Shown: one piece after another, positions 25,331 through 33,780 of the stretch | Layout: each line of letters opens with the position of its first letter | How positions within the stretch are numbered: the first letter of the stretch is position 1 | NCBI GenBank assembly: GCA_965194535.1 | Contig: OZ239145.1 | Span: 310,001-374,000 of the forward strand | DNA: 64,000 nt | Origin: Verrucolacustris abundans | GTDB lineage: Bacteria > Verrucomicrobiota > Verrucomicrobiia > Methylacidiphilales > Verrucolacustridaceae | Direction: 5' to 3' | Made by a program: the position numbers and the translations under genes | Notes under the pieces: model-generated | Seen by the model: the letters and a program-made list of their open reading frames with translations, nothing else | Databases searched by the model: none | Told to the model about the DNA's origin: nothing

Positions 25331-26317
25331 ATGGCGAAGCATTTCTTGGATGGTTTTGTGGGGGCGTTGTGTGCGGACGCTTTGGCCATGCCCGTACACT
25401 GGTATTATGATCGTGCGGCTCTGATGCGGGATTACGGGAAAGTGGAGCGGTATCTGGCGCCTAAAAATCCGCATGCCGACAGCATTCTTTGGCGCTCCAA
25501 ATACGCTCCGCTGAACGAGAAGGGGGAAATTCTTCACGATCAGGCTCAGTATTGGGGGCAGCGTGGAGTTCATTACCATCAGTTTTTAAAAGCGGGGGAG
25601 AATACTCTGAATCTGCAGTTGGCGCGGGAACTGTACGGTTGGATCCGGTCCCGTGGTGGGTATTCGTCTGAAGGCTGGTTACAGCATTATGCGGATTTCA
25701 TGCTGAAGCCGGGTCGGCATCGGGATACGTATGTGGAGGAGTCTCACCGTGGATTCTTTACGAGGTATGCGCAAGGGAAGCCGCTGGCGAAGTGTGGCAT
25801 CTGGGATGAGCATATTGGGGGGTTAGCGCATGTGCCTGCGCTGATGGCAGCGTGTAGTGATCTTCCGTTGGGGAGGTTGCGAGCAGTGGTGAAGGAGCAT
25901 GTGGGGAGTACGCATGCGCATCCGAATGTTCTGCGTGCGGCGGATACGTTGGTGCGAGTGTGTTGGGCGGTCCGTGAAGGGGTGATTGTGCGGGAGGCGA
26001 TCACGAAGGAGGCGGGGGATTGGATTTCGGGGAAGAAGGCGGAGGGATGGATGAAGCAATCGGATGAGCATGTGGTGGGGGAGAGATTTAGTACGGCGTG
26101 TTATATCGCGGAAGCGATGCCTGCTTCCCTTTATCTAGCATGGAAGTATGAGAATGACTTTGTCGGGGGAATCGTTGCGAACGCAAATGTGGGCGGGGAT
26201 AGTTGTCATCGCGGGGTGGTCGTAGGCGGGATCTTGGGTTTGGCCTGCAGGGTTCCGAAGGCTTGGTCGGATGGTTTGCTGGTACCGCCTCCTGATTTGG
26301 AAAAGGTTTCTGGTTAA
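25331..26317 (+). CDS. ADP-ribosylglycohydrolase family protein
   Basis: A 328-residue DraG/ARH-type protein. The start 'GFVGALCADALAMPVHWYYD' is the family N-terminal motif with a metal-site Asp. 'ANANVGGDSCHRGVVVGGIL' is the C-terminal metal-binding motif (usually GGDxD; here the second Asp position reads Cys-His). The family removes ADP-ribose from proteins or small molecules with Mg. The altered second motif may change activity. It converges on the FBXO31-like gene with a 4-base overlap. Confidence 0.82.
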   Translation: MAKHFLDGFVGALCADALAMPVHWYYDRAALMRDYGKVERYLAPKNPHADSILWRSKYAPLNEKGEILHDQAQYWGQRGVHYHQFLKAGENTLNLQLARELYGWIRSRGGYSSEGWLQHYADFMLKPGRHRDTYVEESHRGFFTRYAQGKPLAKCGIWDEHIGGLAHVPALMAACSDLPLGRLRAVVKEHVGSTHAHPNVLRAADTLVRVCWAVREGVIVREAITKEAGDWISGKKAEGWMKQSDEHVVGERFSTACYIAEAMPASLYLAWKYENDFVGGIVANANVGGDSCHRGVVVGGILGLACRVPKAWSDGLLVPPPDLEKVSG

Positions 26318-26634
26318 TCGTCCCTGCGGTACTCGACTTGGCCTAGGTCTTGCCAATGAAAGACGATTCGATCCGAGGATAGAATCTCGAGGTGACCGGG
26401 GATGAAGGAGGGCTGAAGGAATCCTTGGCCTGCAATCTGTCCTTCGCCGGTGCAGGTGGTGGGGTCAACACGCCAAGTGATCTCGCCGGCGGGGACGTTT
26501 TCATCGCCTGTGATTTTGGTGGCGATCCACTTTCCGTTGATGAGATCGATCCGGATTACCTCTTCAAAGTGACCCCGGTAATTCCCGATCCACTCTCCGA
26601 CGAGTTGGGATTGTGAGGAGGGATCTGATTTCAT
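26314..26634 (-). CDS. compact protein resembling the FBXO31 substrate-binding domain
   Basis: A 106-residue soluble protein. 'KITGDENVPAGE' (residues 40-51), 'GQIAGQGF' (65-72) with 'PG' (79-80), and 'IVFHWQDLGQVEY' (90-102) match, in order, the segments I recall from the human F-box protein FBXO31 (KITGDPNIPAGQ, GLIAGHGF, FGFVWLELKSF). In FBXO31 this domain binds substrates such as cyclin D1 and proteins with a C-terminal amide. Here there is no F-box and the domain is minimal. The start is ATG at 26634. It is divergent from umuD across a 122-base gap with palindromes. Function in bacteria is unknown. Confidence 0.6.
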   Translation of the reverse strand: MKSDPSSQSQLVGEWIGNYRGHFEEVIRIDLINGKWIATKITGDENVPAGEITWRVDPTTCTGEGQIAGQGFLQPSFIPGHLEILSSDRIVFHWQDLGQVEYRRDD

Positions 26635-26647
26635 GGTGGCAGAAAAA

Positions 26648-26680
26648 TAGACTTAGGAGTCTAGTCCCGCAAACGTTGCG
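26648..26680. promoter_or_regulatory. two inverted repeats upstream of umuDC
   Basis: TAGACT-TAGG-AGTCTA (26648-26663) and CGCAA-ACG-TTGCG (26668-26680) lie in the gap between the FBXO31-like gene and umuD. One may be the LexA-type operator expected for umuDC. No lexA is in the window, so the assignment is open. Confidence 0.45.
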
Positions 26681-26756
26681 AAAGTGGGGTAATATTTTAT
26701 GCGAAGAGTTTGAAATGAGGCTGGTCGGGCAGGCACGGGTAGTTCCAAGATGAGGA

Positions 26757-27185
26757 GTGGAAGTTGAAGCCCCCATTCCTTTTGCGAAGCGGAAATCCCT
26801 AAAGCTTCCGCTCTTTTCGGCCAAGGTGCAGGCGGGGTTTCCGTCGCCGGCGGATGACCATATGGAGAGGTCGCTCGATCTGAATGAGGAGCTGATCCGT
26901 AATCCGGCCTCGACGTTTTTTGTGCGGGTGAAAGGGGATTCGATGCGGGATGCGGGGATTCATACGGGGGACATTCTAGTGGTGGATCGGTCGCTGACGC
27001 CGACCGACCGGAAGATTGTGGTGGCGATGATCGATGGGGAGTTCACCGTGAAGAGATTTCGGGTGACGGACGGGAAGGTTTTTCTGGAAGCGGCGAATGA
27101 GAAGTTTCCAAGGATCGAGGTTTCGGGGGACCAGGAGCTGGTGGTGTGGGGTGTGGTGGCGTTTGTGATTCACCAGGCGAGGTAA
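26757..27185 (+). CDS. umuD: UmuD-like S24 protease, polymerase V subunit
   Basis: A 142-residue LexA/UmuD-type protein. The self-cleavage site is Ala26-Gly27 ('VQAGFPSP'), the nucleophile is Ser62 in 'KGDSMRD', and the general base is Lys99 in 'DGEFTVKRF'; these sit as in E. coli UmuD. RecA-stimulated cleavage would yield UmuD', which binds UmuC. There is no DNA-binding domain, which rules out LexA. The start is GTG at 26757 because an in-frame stop lies just upstream. The stop overlaps the umuC start (TAATG). Confidence 0.9.
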   Translation: MEVEAPIPFAKRKSLKLPLFSAKVQAGFPSPADDHMERSLDLNEELIRNPASTFFVRVKGDSMRDAGIHTGDILVVDRSLTPTDRKIVVAMIDGEFTVKRFRVTDGKVFLEAANEKFPRIEVSGDQELVVWGVVAFVIHQAR

Positions 27186-28468
27186 TGCGTATGGGCAGGT
27201 TGGCGTTGGTGGATTGTAATAACTTCTTCTGCTCGTGTGAGCGGGTGTTTGATCCGTCACTGATCGGGGTGCCGGTGGTCGTTCTGTCGAACAACGACGG
27301 GTGTATTATTTCGCGAAGTGAAGAGGCGAAGGCGATTGGAATTCCGATGGGGGCACCGTTGCATGAGCAGAAAGAGGTGATTCGAAAACACGGGGTGAGG
27401 GTGTTTAGTTCCAATTACACGTTGTATGGGGATATGTCGGCGAGGGTGATGTCGATCCTGAGGGATGAGGTGGGAGTGATGGAGGTGTACTCGATCGACG
27501 AGGCGTTTTTGGAGTTGGGAGAGGGATTTGGGGTTGAGGAGGCGAGGAGGTTGAGGGCGAAGGTGTTGCGGTGGACGGGGATTCCGGTGTGTATCGGGAT
27601 TGGGGAGACGAAGATGTTGGCCAAGCTGGCGAATCGTCATGCTAAGAAGAACCGGGAAAAGACCGGGGGCGTGTTTGAAATGAAGGAGGAAGCCGAGGAG
27701 TTGATGGCCGGGGTGGCGTGTGACGGGTTGTGGGGTGTGGGGAAGAATCTAGCCCGGCGGTTGGCGGGATTGGGAATCACGACGGCGTTGGAGTTTAAGA
27801 AAGCAGATCCGGTTAAGATCAGAAAGAGTTTGGGAGTGGTGGGGGAGCGGATGTTGAGGGAGATGAACGGGACGAGGTGTCTCGAGTTAGAGGAGATGCC
27901 GCCGGATCGGAAGGGAGTGATGGCGAGTCGATCGTTTGGGGCCCCGGTCGAAGCGTTGGAAGAGTTGGAGGAGGCATTGGCGAATCATGTGGCGCGGGCG
28001 AGCGAGAAGGTAAGGAGGTTCAATCTGTGGGCGATGCGGGTGGATGTGTTTTTGCAGACCAACTATTTCCGGAAGGGGGAGCCACAGTACTGCCCGGGAG
28101 CGGGGGTGAATTTGGATCAGCCGAAGAATGGGACGGCCGAGTTGATGGGAATTGCGGGGAAGCTTCTGCAGAGGATTTATCGTTCGGGGTACAAGTACAA
28201 GAAAGTGGGGGTGATGTTGGGGGGATTGGTGGGGGCGGGTGCGTATCAACCAGTGTTGGCATTTGAGGGAGTAAGGGAGGAGCCGAGAGTGGACATTGAT
28301 AAGATCGTGGATGGGATCAATCGGAGGCTTGGGGACAGGAAGAACCCGGTGATTACGCGGGGGAGTATGGGGAACCGGAGGCTGGGGGGTGCCTGGAGGA
28401 TGCGAAGTGGTCGAAAATCTCCCAGTTACACCACTTCGTGGAGAGAGTTGGCGGTGGTGAGAGGATAG
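27185..28468 (+). CDS. umuC: UmuC, Y-family DNA polymerase V catalytic subunit
   Basis: A 427-residue translesion polymerase. 'LALVDCNNFFCSCERVF' holds the first catalytic Asp, 'EVYSIDEAFLEL' the Asp-Glu pair, and 'VCIGIGETKMLAKLANRHAK' the Lys-rich motif. The C-terminal part ('RPxRSFG'-like 'ASRSFGAPV', little finger) is complete. The ATG at 27185 overlaps the umuD stop. It performs error-prone bypass of lesions after DNA damage, so with the upstream palindromes it forms a probable SOS operon. Confidence 0.93.
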   Translation: MRMGRLALVDCNNFFCSCERVFDPSLIGVPVVVLSNNDGCIISRSEEAKAIGIPMGAPLHEQKEVIRKHGVRVFSSNYTLYGDMSARVMSILRDEVGVMEVYSIDEAFLELGEGFGVEEARRLRAKVLRWTGIPVCIGIGETKMLAKLANRHAKKNREKTGGVFEMKEEAEELMAGVACDGLWGVGKNLARRLAGLGITTALEFKKADPVKIRKSLGVVGERMLREMNGTRCLELEEMPPDRKGVMASRSFGAPVEALEELEEALANHVARASEKVRRFNLWAMRVDVFLQTNYFRKGEPQYCPGAGVNLDQPKNGTAELMGIAGKLLQRIYRSGYKYKKVGVMLGGLVGAGAYQPVLAFEGVREEPRVDIDKIVDGINRRLGDRKNPVITRGSMGNRRLGGAWRMRSGRKSPSYTTSWRELAVVRG

Positions 28469-28487
28469 CGGGAAGGGGTTAAGGGGG

Positions 28488-28523
28488 CCCTCCGTCGTCC
28501 CGCGGTTGCGGGACTATGGAGGG
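28488..28523. repeat. REP-like palindrome, copy C
   Basis: CCCTCC...GGAGGG outer arms enclose a GTCCCGC/GCGGGAC inner stem with a GGTT loop. It is followed by TTTAGAGG. It lies 20 bases after the umuC stop. Confidence 0.78.
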
Positions 28524-28571
28524 TTTAGAGGTTTAGGTTGAGAGTAGGCGGATGGGATTTAGGTTTAGACG

Positions 28572-29171
28572 ATGAGCGACGGAGGGCACGACTTTGCGGG
28601 GATGTATGCGGAGGGGATTCCCCCTTGGCAGATCGATCGGCCGCAACCGGAGGTGATTCAATTGATCGAGCAGGGGAAATTTGAATCCCCCGTTCTGGAT
28701 CTGGGTTGTGGCACTGGAGACAATGCGATCGAACTGGCCCGACACGGTTTGGTGGTGAAGGGGCTGGATGCGGTGACTGAGGCATTGGAGCGAGCCCGAA
28801 AAAAAACGGAGCAGGCTGGGCTGAAGCAGTCGCCAGAATTTGCTTTAGGCGACGCTCTGCGTTTGGAAGAGAGTGGGCTGAAGGTGAGGACAGTGCTCGA
28901 CTGCGCGTTGTTTCACACTTTTTCGGATGAGGAGAGGAAGGAATATATTCGGGGATTGGAGGCGGTGCTGAGCCCCGGGGGGAGGTTGCACATTCTTTCG
29001 TTCAGTGAGTTGGAAACACGGCAACCCGGACCGAGGCGACTGAGCTTGTCTGAAATTACGGAGAGTTTTGGGAGGGGATGGAGGTTGGAGGATTCTGTGC
29101 GGTGCCGTTACTGGGATCGGGTGCGGCCGGACGGGGCTCACGCGTGGCGGGTGAGCTTCGTCAGAGAGTAG
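28572..29171 (+). CDS. class I SAM-dependent methyltransferase
   Basis: A 199-residue methyltransferase. 'VLDLGCGTGDNAIELARHG' is motif I (SAM binding), 'VKGLDAV' holds the acidic motif II residue, and 'VLDCALFHTF' matches motif IV. It resembles the small thiopurine/tellurite-type methyltransferases ('PPWQIDRPQPEVIQL' at the N-terminus is typical of these). The substrate is unknown. ATG at 28572. It converges with the small membrane protein gene at 29181. Confidence 0.85.
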   Translation: MSDGGHDFAGMYAEGIPPWQIDRPQPEVIQLIEQGKFESPVLDLGCGTGDNAIELARHGLVVKGLDAVTEALERARKKTEQAGLKQSPEFALGDALRLEESGLKVRTVLDCALFHTFSDEERKEYIRGLEAVLSPGGRLHILSFSELETRQPGPRRLSLSEITESFGRGWRLEDSVRCRYWDRVRPDGAHAWRVSFVRE

Positions 29172-29180
29172 GGATTAGAT

Positions 29181-29612
29181 TCAGGGTTTTGTTTTTCGGT
29201 GCCGCAGGACGAATATGCCGGCGAGGAAAGTCAGAACGTAGAGGGAGAGATTGATTATCATGAAGGGGCGGCCACCCCATTGGGCAGTGGAGGGGGGATA
29301 AGGATTTATGGCTGCATGGATCGTGAGGAGGCCCAGGCCGTAAAAAGCAGGAATCAGGCCAATAAGGACGAGGGCAATCGGGCGGGAGTATAGGCCGGTG
29401 AGAATGAGGGTGGCGCCGGTGATGTAGTTGGAGATGCCGAAAAGACCGAGAAGCCGAAGCAGATCGGGAGCGGTGGGACCCGAGAGATCGAGGCACGCGA
29501 TGTGGGTGGCGGAGTAGGGAAGAACGACCGTGTGCATGAAACCTCGCAGCAGATCGATGACTCCAAGGAAGACGGCCATGATGGAGATAAATTTTGGGAT
29601 GGGTCTATTCAT
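29181..29612 (-). CDS. small integral membrane protein, four helices
   Basis: A 143-residue protein with hydrophobic segments at about residues 8-28, 50-72, 75-97 and 112-134. Not recognised; the layout resembles DoxX-like or other small four-helix membrane families. It lies 24 bases downstream of lpxK's stop on the same strand and may share its transcript. No function can be assigned. Confidence 0.6.
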   Translation of the reverse strand: MNRPIPKFISIMAVFLGVIDLLRGFMHTVVLPYSATHIACLDLSGPTAPDLLRLLGLFGISNYITGATLILTGLYSRPIALVLIGLIPAFYGLGLLTIHAAINPYPPSTAQWGGRPFMIINLSLYVLTFLAGIFVLRHRKTKP

Positions 29613-29636
29613 GGGGTGTGCGTTCGTCAGTTGGAG

Positions 29637-30803
29637 TTAGCGGATGCCGAGGGCGGAGCGGACGACCTGTTCGAAGGATTGGGATTCATCGAGGAGGGAG
29701 ATTTCGACGCGAAGAAAGAGAACGGGAATATCGCGGGGTGGGAAGGGTGGGAAGCGGACGGAATCTTTTTCGGTGGTGATGAGGGCGAGTCCGCGTCGGG
29801 CGCGGGTGCGGGTGAGGGCGTTTTCGACTTCGGGAGCCATGAAGCGGTGGTGATCGGCAAAGGAGCGTTGATAAACGATTTCGGCGCCCAGTTTGATTAG
29901 GCCCTCGAAGAAACTTTCCGGAACAGCGATTCCGGCGACGGCGCCGACACGGAGGCCTTGGAGGTAGGATAGAGGTTTTTTTTCTCCGGTGATGAGATCT
30001 TCCAAGTGGAGGGGGTGATGGCTGCAGGGGTGGATGGGGGCATGTCGGTTGTGTCGGCGGATCTTTTTTTCCACCTCGGCATGGTCTTTCCCTGAACATT
30101 TAGTGAGGAGAATAAGATCGGCCCGGCGGAGCGCGTCGGGGGGTTCGCGAAGGACGCCGCGGGGAAGGACGTGTTGGTTGCCGAAAGGGTTTTGTCGGTC
30201 GACGAGGAGAAGGTTGAAGCGGTCGCCGAGGCGGAGGTACTGAAAACCGTCGTCGAGAAGGAGGGTATCGGCTTGGTAGTGGCGAATGGCGTGACGGGCA
30301 GATTTAACTCGGTCGGAGTCGACGAGTACGGCGACGCCTGGAAGGTTGCGTGCGAGCATGAAGGGTTCGTCGCCGGATTGAGCGGAATCGAGGAGAACTG
30401 ATTTTCCGTCGGAGACAACGCGGGGCGGAGACGGAGTGCGACCGGGGAGAAATTTGTCCGCGAGGCGAGTGAGAAGGGGTTTGGGTACGGATTTGTAACC
30501 GCGACTGAGGATGGCGACGCGGCGGCCGGCTTCGAGCAGGGAGCGGGCGAGTTTTTCGACGACGGGTGTTTTCCCTGTACCTCCGACGGTGAGGTTGCCG
30601 ACGCTGATGACCATAACTCCAACGGAGTACCGGCGAAGGATGGCATCTTGGTAGAAGCGGGAGCGAACGCGCATGATGCCTGCGTAGACAGTCGCGAGGA
30701 GGAGAAGGAAAGGTTTGAGGAGGGAGGCTCGACGACCAGCGGCACGATCCAAGATGACGTCGGTCGCAAACTGTTCGAGGGGTTCGAGAGCTTTCAAGGC
30801 CAT
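29637..30803 (-). CDS. lpxK: tetraacyldisaccharide 4'-kinase LpxK
   Basis: A 388-residue inner-membrane kinase that phosphorylates the lipid A disaccharide at the 4' position. An N-terminal hydrophobic segment at about residues 30-45 precedes the P-loop 'NLTVGGTGKTPVVEKLA'. 'DTLLLDDGFQY' is the characteristic family motif with the catalytic Asp residues, and 'ALITTEKDSVRF' lies near the end. Its presence shows the organism makes lipid A. Confidence 0.93.
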   Translation of the reverse strand: MALKALEPLEQFATDVILDRAAGRRASLLKPFLLLLATVYAGIMRVRSRFYQDAILRRYSVGVMVISVGNLTVGGTGKTPVVEKLARSLLEAGRRVAILSRGYKSVPKPLLTRLADKFLPGRTPSPPRVVSDGKSVLLDSAQSGDEPFMLARNLPGVAVLVDSDRVKSARHAIRHYQADTLLLDDGFQYLRLGDRFNLLLVDRQNPFGNQHVLPRGVLREPPDALRRADLILLTKCSGKDHAEVEKKIRRHNRHAPIHPCSHHPLHLEDLITGEKKPLSYLQGLRVGAVAGIAVPESFFEGLIKLGAEIVYQRSFADHHRFMAPEVENALTRTRARRGLALITTEKDSVRFPPFPPRDIPVLFLRVEISLLDESQSFEQVVRSALGIR

Positions 30804-30850
30804 GATTGGAGATTGGGGCGGGTAACTTGATTTTGCGATTCGGAATGCGG

Positions 30851-30895
30851 CCCTCCTCCGCTCAGTCTCGGTAAATCTCGCTGAGCGTGGGAGGG
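30851..30895. repeat. REP-like palindrome, copy D
   Basis: CCCTCC...GGAGGG arms with an inner GCTCAG...CTGAGC stem around TCTCGG...CTCG. The inner part is close to the copy at 54503-54547, so D and E form a subfamily separate from A-C. Confidence 0.72.
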
Positions 30896-30981
30896 TTTGA
30901 ATGTGCGAAGGTGTGAATGTGGGAACGTAAAAAAGTTAGAAATCGACGAACCCTTTTAGGTTTTGGGCAGTTTAATCATGT

Positions 30982-31515
30982 ATGAGTACGTTGGTTGAAA
31001 ATGGGGTAGAGGCGCTGGCCGGGTTGGTCCGATCGGTGCAAGGCGAAAGGGTGATGCTGGATGCAGACTTGGCACAGCTTTACGGAGTGGAAACGAAGTT
31101 CTTGAAGCGGGCGGTCAACCGAAACATCGAAAGATTCCCGAACGACTTTGTTTTTCTACTTAGCAATCAAGAGGTTGCAATCTTGAGGTGCCAAATTGGC
31201 ACCTCAAGTTTACAGTGGGGTGGTACTCGCTATGCGAGCATGGCTTTCACGGAGCAGGGGGTGGCGATGCTTTCAAGTGTGTTACGATCGGATCGAGCGG
31301 TAAAAGTGAACATAGCCATCATGCGGACGTTTGTGCAGCTCCGGAGGTTGATGGATTCGAACCGGGAGTTGGCTCGAAAGATTGCCGATATGGAGGAAAA
31401 GTATGATGAGCAGTTCAGAGCGGTTTTTCAGGCAATCCAGCAGATGATTGCGGGGGAGGCGGAGTCCAAAAGAAAAATTGGGTTTGGCGAATCGATTTTA
31501 GCTACGGTTGGTTAG
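30982..31515 (+). CDS. ORF6N-domain DNA-binding protein
   Basis: A 177-residue protein. Residues 10-100 match the ORF6N domain of phage and viral origin: 'GERVMLDADLAQLYGVETKF', 'RNIERFPNDFVFLL', 'RYASMAFTEQGVAMLSSVL'. The C-terminal 60 residues are a predicted coiled coil ('LMDSNRELARKIADMEEKYD'). Such proteins are antirepressor-like regulators and common in mobile elements, but many stand alone in chromosomes. It lies just upstream of dnaK; a 223-base gap with operator-like palindromes separates them. Confidence 0.85.
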   Translation: MSTLVENGVEALAGLVRSVQGERVMLDADLAQLYGVETKFLKRAVNRNIERFPNDFVFLLSNQEVAILRCQIGTSSLQWGGTRYASMAFTEQGVAMLSSVLRSDRAVKVNIAIMRTFVQLRRLMDSNRELARKIADMEEKYDEQFRAVFQAIQQMIAGEAESKRKIGFGESILATVG

Positions 31516-31598
31516 TGCGGAAGTTGCGTCGAAAAGGAAAGGGAGCATAATTCCTTACTTCCATTGAAAAAACCGATTCAAGTAGCTCGTATACAAAG

Positions 31599-31648
31599 TG
31601 TGACAAAATGTCACAAACCTAAAAATAGAAGTGCGACAAAATGTCTCA
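31599..31648 (+). promoter_or_regulatory. pair of operator-like inverted repeats upstream of dnaK
   Basis: TGTGACA-AAA-TGTCACA (31599-31615) is a perfect-armed inverted repeat. A second, imperfect copy TGCGACA-AAA-TGTCTCA lies at 31632-31648. The centres are 33 bases apart, about three helical turns, on the same DNA face. They end 90 bases before dnaK. They differ from CIRCE and HAIR heat-shock elements. Confidence 0.6.
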
Positions 31649-31738
31649 AATTATGGAATAGCCAAAAATATAAGTGTTAATTTACAATGACTTACAAATA
31701 CAAGAAATTGGCATAGAAGGTGCAAGAAAGGATACTAT

Positions 31739-33706
31739 ATGGCAAAAATATTAGGAATTGATTTAGGAACAACTAACTCCTGCATGTCCGTTATGGATGC
31801 GGGGCAGCCTGTGGTTTTGGAGAATTCGGAGGGTGCGCGGACAACGCCTTCGATCGTGGCGTTTACGAAGGGTGGGGAGCGAGTGGTGGGTCAGGCGGCA
31901 AAGCGGCAAGCCGTGACGAATCCGAAGAACACGATTTTCTCGGTGAAACGTTTGATTGGACGCAAATTTGTCGAGGTTCAGGAAGAGGTGAAGCGACTTC
32001 CCTACAAGGTGGTCGCAGCGAAAAACGGAGATGCTCATGTCGAGGTGGAGGTCAAAGGAGAGAAGAAGACATTTTCGCCTGAGGAGGTTTCGTCCTTTAT
32101 TTTGGCTAAGTTAAAAGCGGATGCGGAATCGAAGTTGGGGGAAAAGATTTCGCAGGCGGTGATCACGGTGCCTGCTTACTTCAACGACAGTCAGCGGCAG
32201 GCCACGAAGGACGCAGGGAAGATTGCGGGTTTGGAAGTTCTCCGAATCATCAACGAGCCGACGGCGGCTTCCTTGGCGTACGGCTTGGACAAGAAGAAGG
32301 ACGAGAAAATTGCCGTTTATGATTTGGGTGGCGGCACGTTTGATATTTCTGTTTTGGACATTGGAGACGGACTCTTTGAAGTGAAGGCGACGAATGGGGA
32401 TACCCATTTGGGTGGAGATGATTGGGATATGGCGGTGATGGATTGGATCATTGCGGAATTTAAAGCTGACTCCGGAATCGATGTGCACGGGCAACCGGAT
32501 GCGTTACAGAGAATTCGGGAAGAAGCGGAAAAGGCGAAGATCGCGCTCTCCTCGGCCCAAGAGTACGAGATTAATCTTCCATTCGTTACAGCAGATGCCT
32601 CGGGCCCGAAGCACATCGCGAAGAAGCTGACCCGAGCGAAACTGGAGCAGCTGACGGACAAATTGCGGGAGCGGACGATTGGTCCGGTCAATGCCTGCTT
32701 GAAGGATGCGGGATTGTCCTCGAAGGAGATCGACGAACTGGTTTTGGTCGGAGGAATGACCCGGATGCCCTCGATCATCGAGACGGCTCGGAAGCTGATC
32801 GGCAAGGAGCCTCACAAGGGTGTGAATCCGGACGAAGTCGTGGCCATCGGTGCCGCGATTCAAGGCGGAGTGTTGAAGGGGGACGTTCAGGACGTGCTAT
32901 TGCTGGACGTGACTCCATTAACCTTGGCGATCGAGACGGCCGGCGGTGTGGCCACCCCGATGATTCCCAAGAACACGACCGTTCCTACAAAAAAGACGAA
33001 TGTATTCAGCACCTATTCGGACAACCAGCCGGGGGTGGAGATTGTGATTTTGCAGGGGGAGCGTCCGCTTGCTCGCGACAACAAGAGATTAGGGACGTTC
33101 CATCTGGATGGAATTCCGCCTGCTCCGCGTGGGACGCCGCAGATTGAGGTGACCTTTGACATCGATACGAACGGCATCCTTCAGGTTTCGGCCAAGGATC
33201 TTGGTTCGGGGAAGGAGCAGAAGATTTCGATCACCGGCTCGAGCGGTCTTTCCAAGGAAGAGGTCGAGAAATTGACCCGGGAAGCGAAGGAGCACGAAGC
33301 AGAGGATTTGAAAGCGAAGGAGAAGATCGAGTCTAGGAACCAGGCTGAGAACACTGCCTTTGCCGCAGAAAAAATGATGATAGAGATGGGCGACAAGCTG
33401 GATGCCGCAAAGAAGAAGGAGATCGAGGACGCGGCGAACGCGGTTAAGGAAGCCGTGAAAAAGGACGATGAAGCGGCGATCAAGGATACAGCTGAGAAGC
33501 TGAATACGTTGGTCCAGGCAGTGAGCACGGATCTTTATCGTCAGGCCTCGGAAAAAGCTGCGGCTGGCAAAGAAACAACTTCACAAGCGGGAGAATCGGG
33601 ATCGGCTGATCAAGGCGACCGTCCGAAAAAGGACGGGAGTGACGTGATCGATGCCGAATTCGAGATGGTCGACAAAGATAAGAAGGGCGGCAAGAAGCCG
33701 AGTTGA
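31739..33706 (+). CDS. dnaK: molecular chaperone DnaK (Hsp70)
   Basis: A 655-residue Hsp70, full length. The ATPase domain begins 'ILGIDLGTTNSCMSVMDAG'; 'VAVYDLGGGTFDISVLDIG'-type phosphate loops follow (here 'IAVYDLGGGTFDIS'). The substrate domain starts after the linker 'DVLLLDVTPLTLAIETAGG'. The tail 'DVIDAEFEMVD' is a variant of the DVVDAxxEEV end. AAGGA lies 8 bases before the ATG. It folds nascent and stressed proteins with DnaJ and GrpE, which are not nearby; instead groES and groEL follow. Confidence 0.98.
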   Translation: MAKILGIDLGTTNSCMSVMDAGQPVVLENSEGARTTPSIVAFTKGGERVVGQAAKRQAVTNPKNTIFSVKRLIGRKFVEVQEEVKRLPYKVVAAKNGDAHVEVEVKGEKKTFSPEEVSSFILAKLKADAESKLGEKISQAVITVPAYFNDSQRQATKDAGKIAGLEVLRIINEPTAASLAYGLDKKKDEKIAVYDLGGGTFDISVLDIGDGLFEVKATNGDTHLGGDDWDMAVMDWIIAEFKADSGIDVHGQPDALQRIREEAEKAKIALSSAQEYEINLPFVTADASGPKHIAKKLTRAKLEQLTDKLRERTIGPVNACLKDAGLSSKEIDELVLVGGMTRMPSIIETARKLIGKEPHKGVNPDEVVAIGAAIQGGVLKGDVQDVLLLDVTPLTLAIETAGGVATPMIPKNTTVPTKKTNVFSTYSDNQPGVEIVILQGERPLARDNKRLGTFHLDGIPPAPRGTPQIEVTFDIDTNGILQVSAKDLGSGKEQKISITGSSGLSKEEVEKLTREAKEHEAEDLKAKEKIESRNQAENTAFAAEKMMIEMGDKLDAAKKKEIEDAANAVKEAVKKDDEAAIKDTAEKLNTLVQAVSTDLYRQASEKAAAGKETTSQAGESGSADQGDRPKKDGSDVIDAEFEMVDKDKKGGKKPS

Positions 33707-33780
33707 CCGGCGGCCCGCGGGGGTCGTACCCATCCTTCAAACAAGAAACCTCAACCCAAAGAAAGGAGCTCACGAACCTT

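Noticed and set aside
33707..33780. CIRCE heat-shock element before groES
   Set aside because: No TTAGCACTC-N9-GAGTGCTAA-like sequence is present there or upstream of dnaK.
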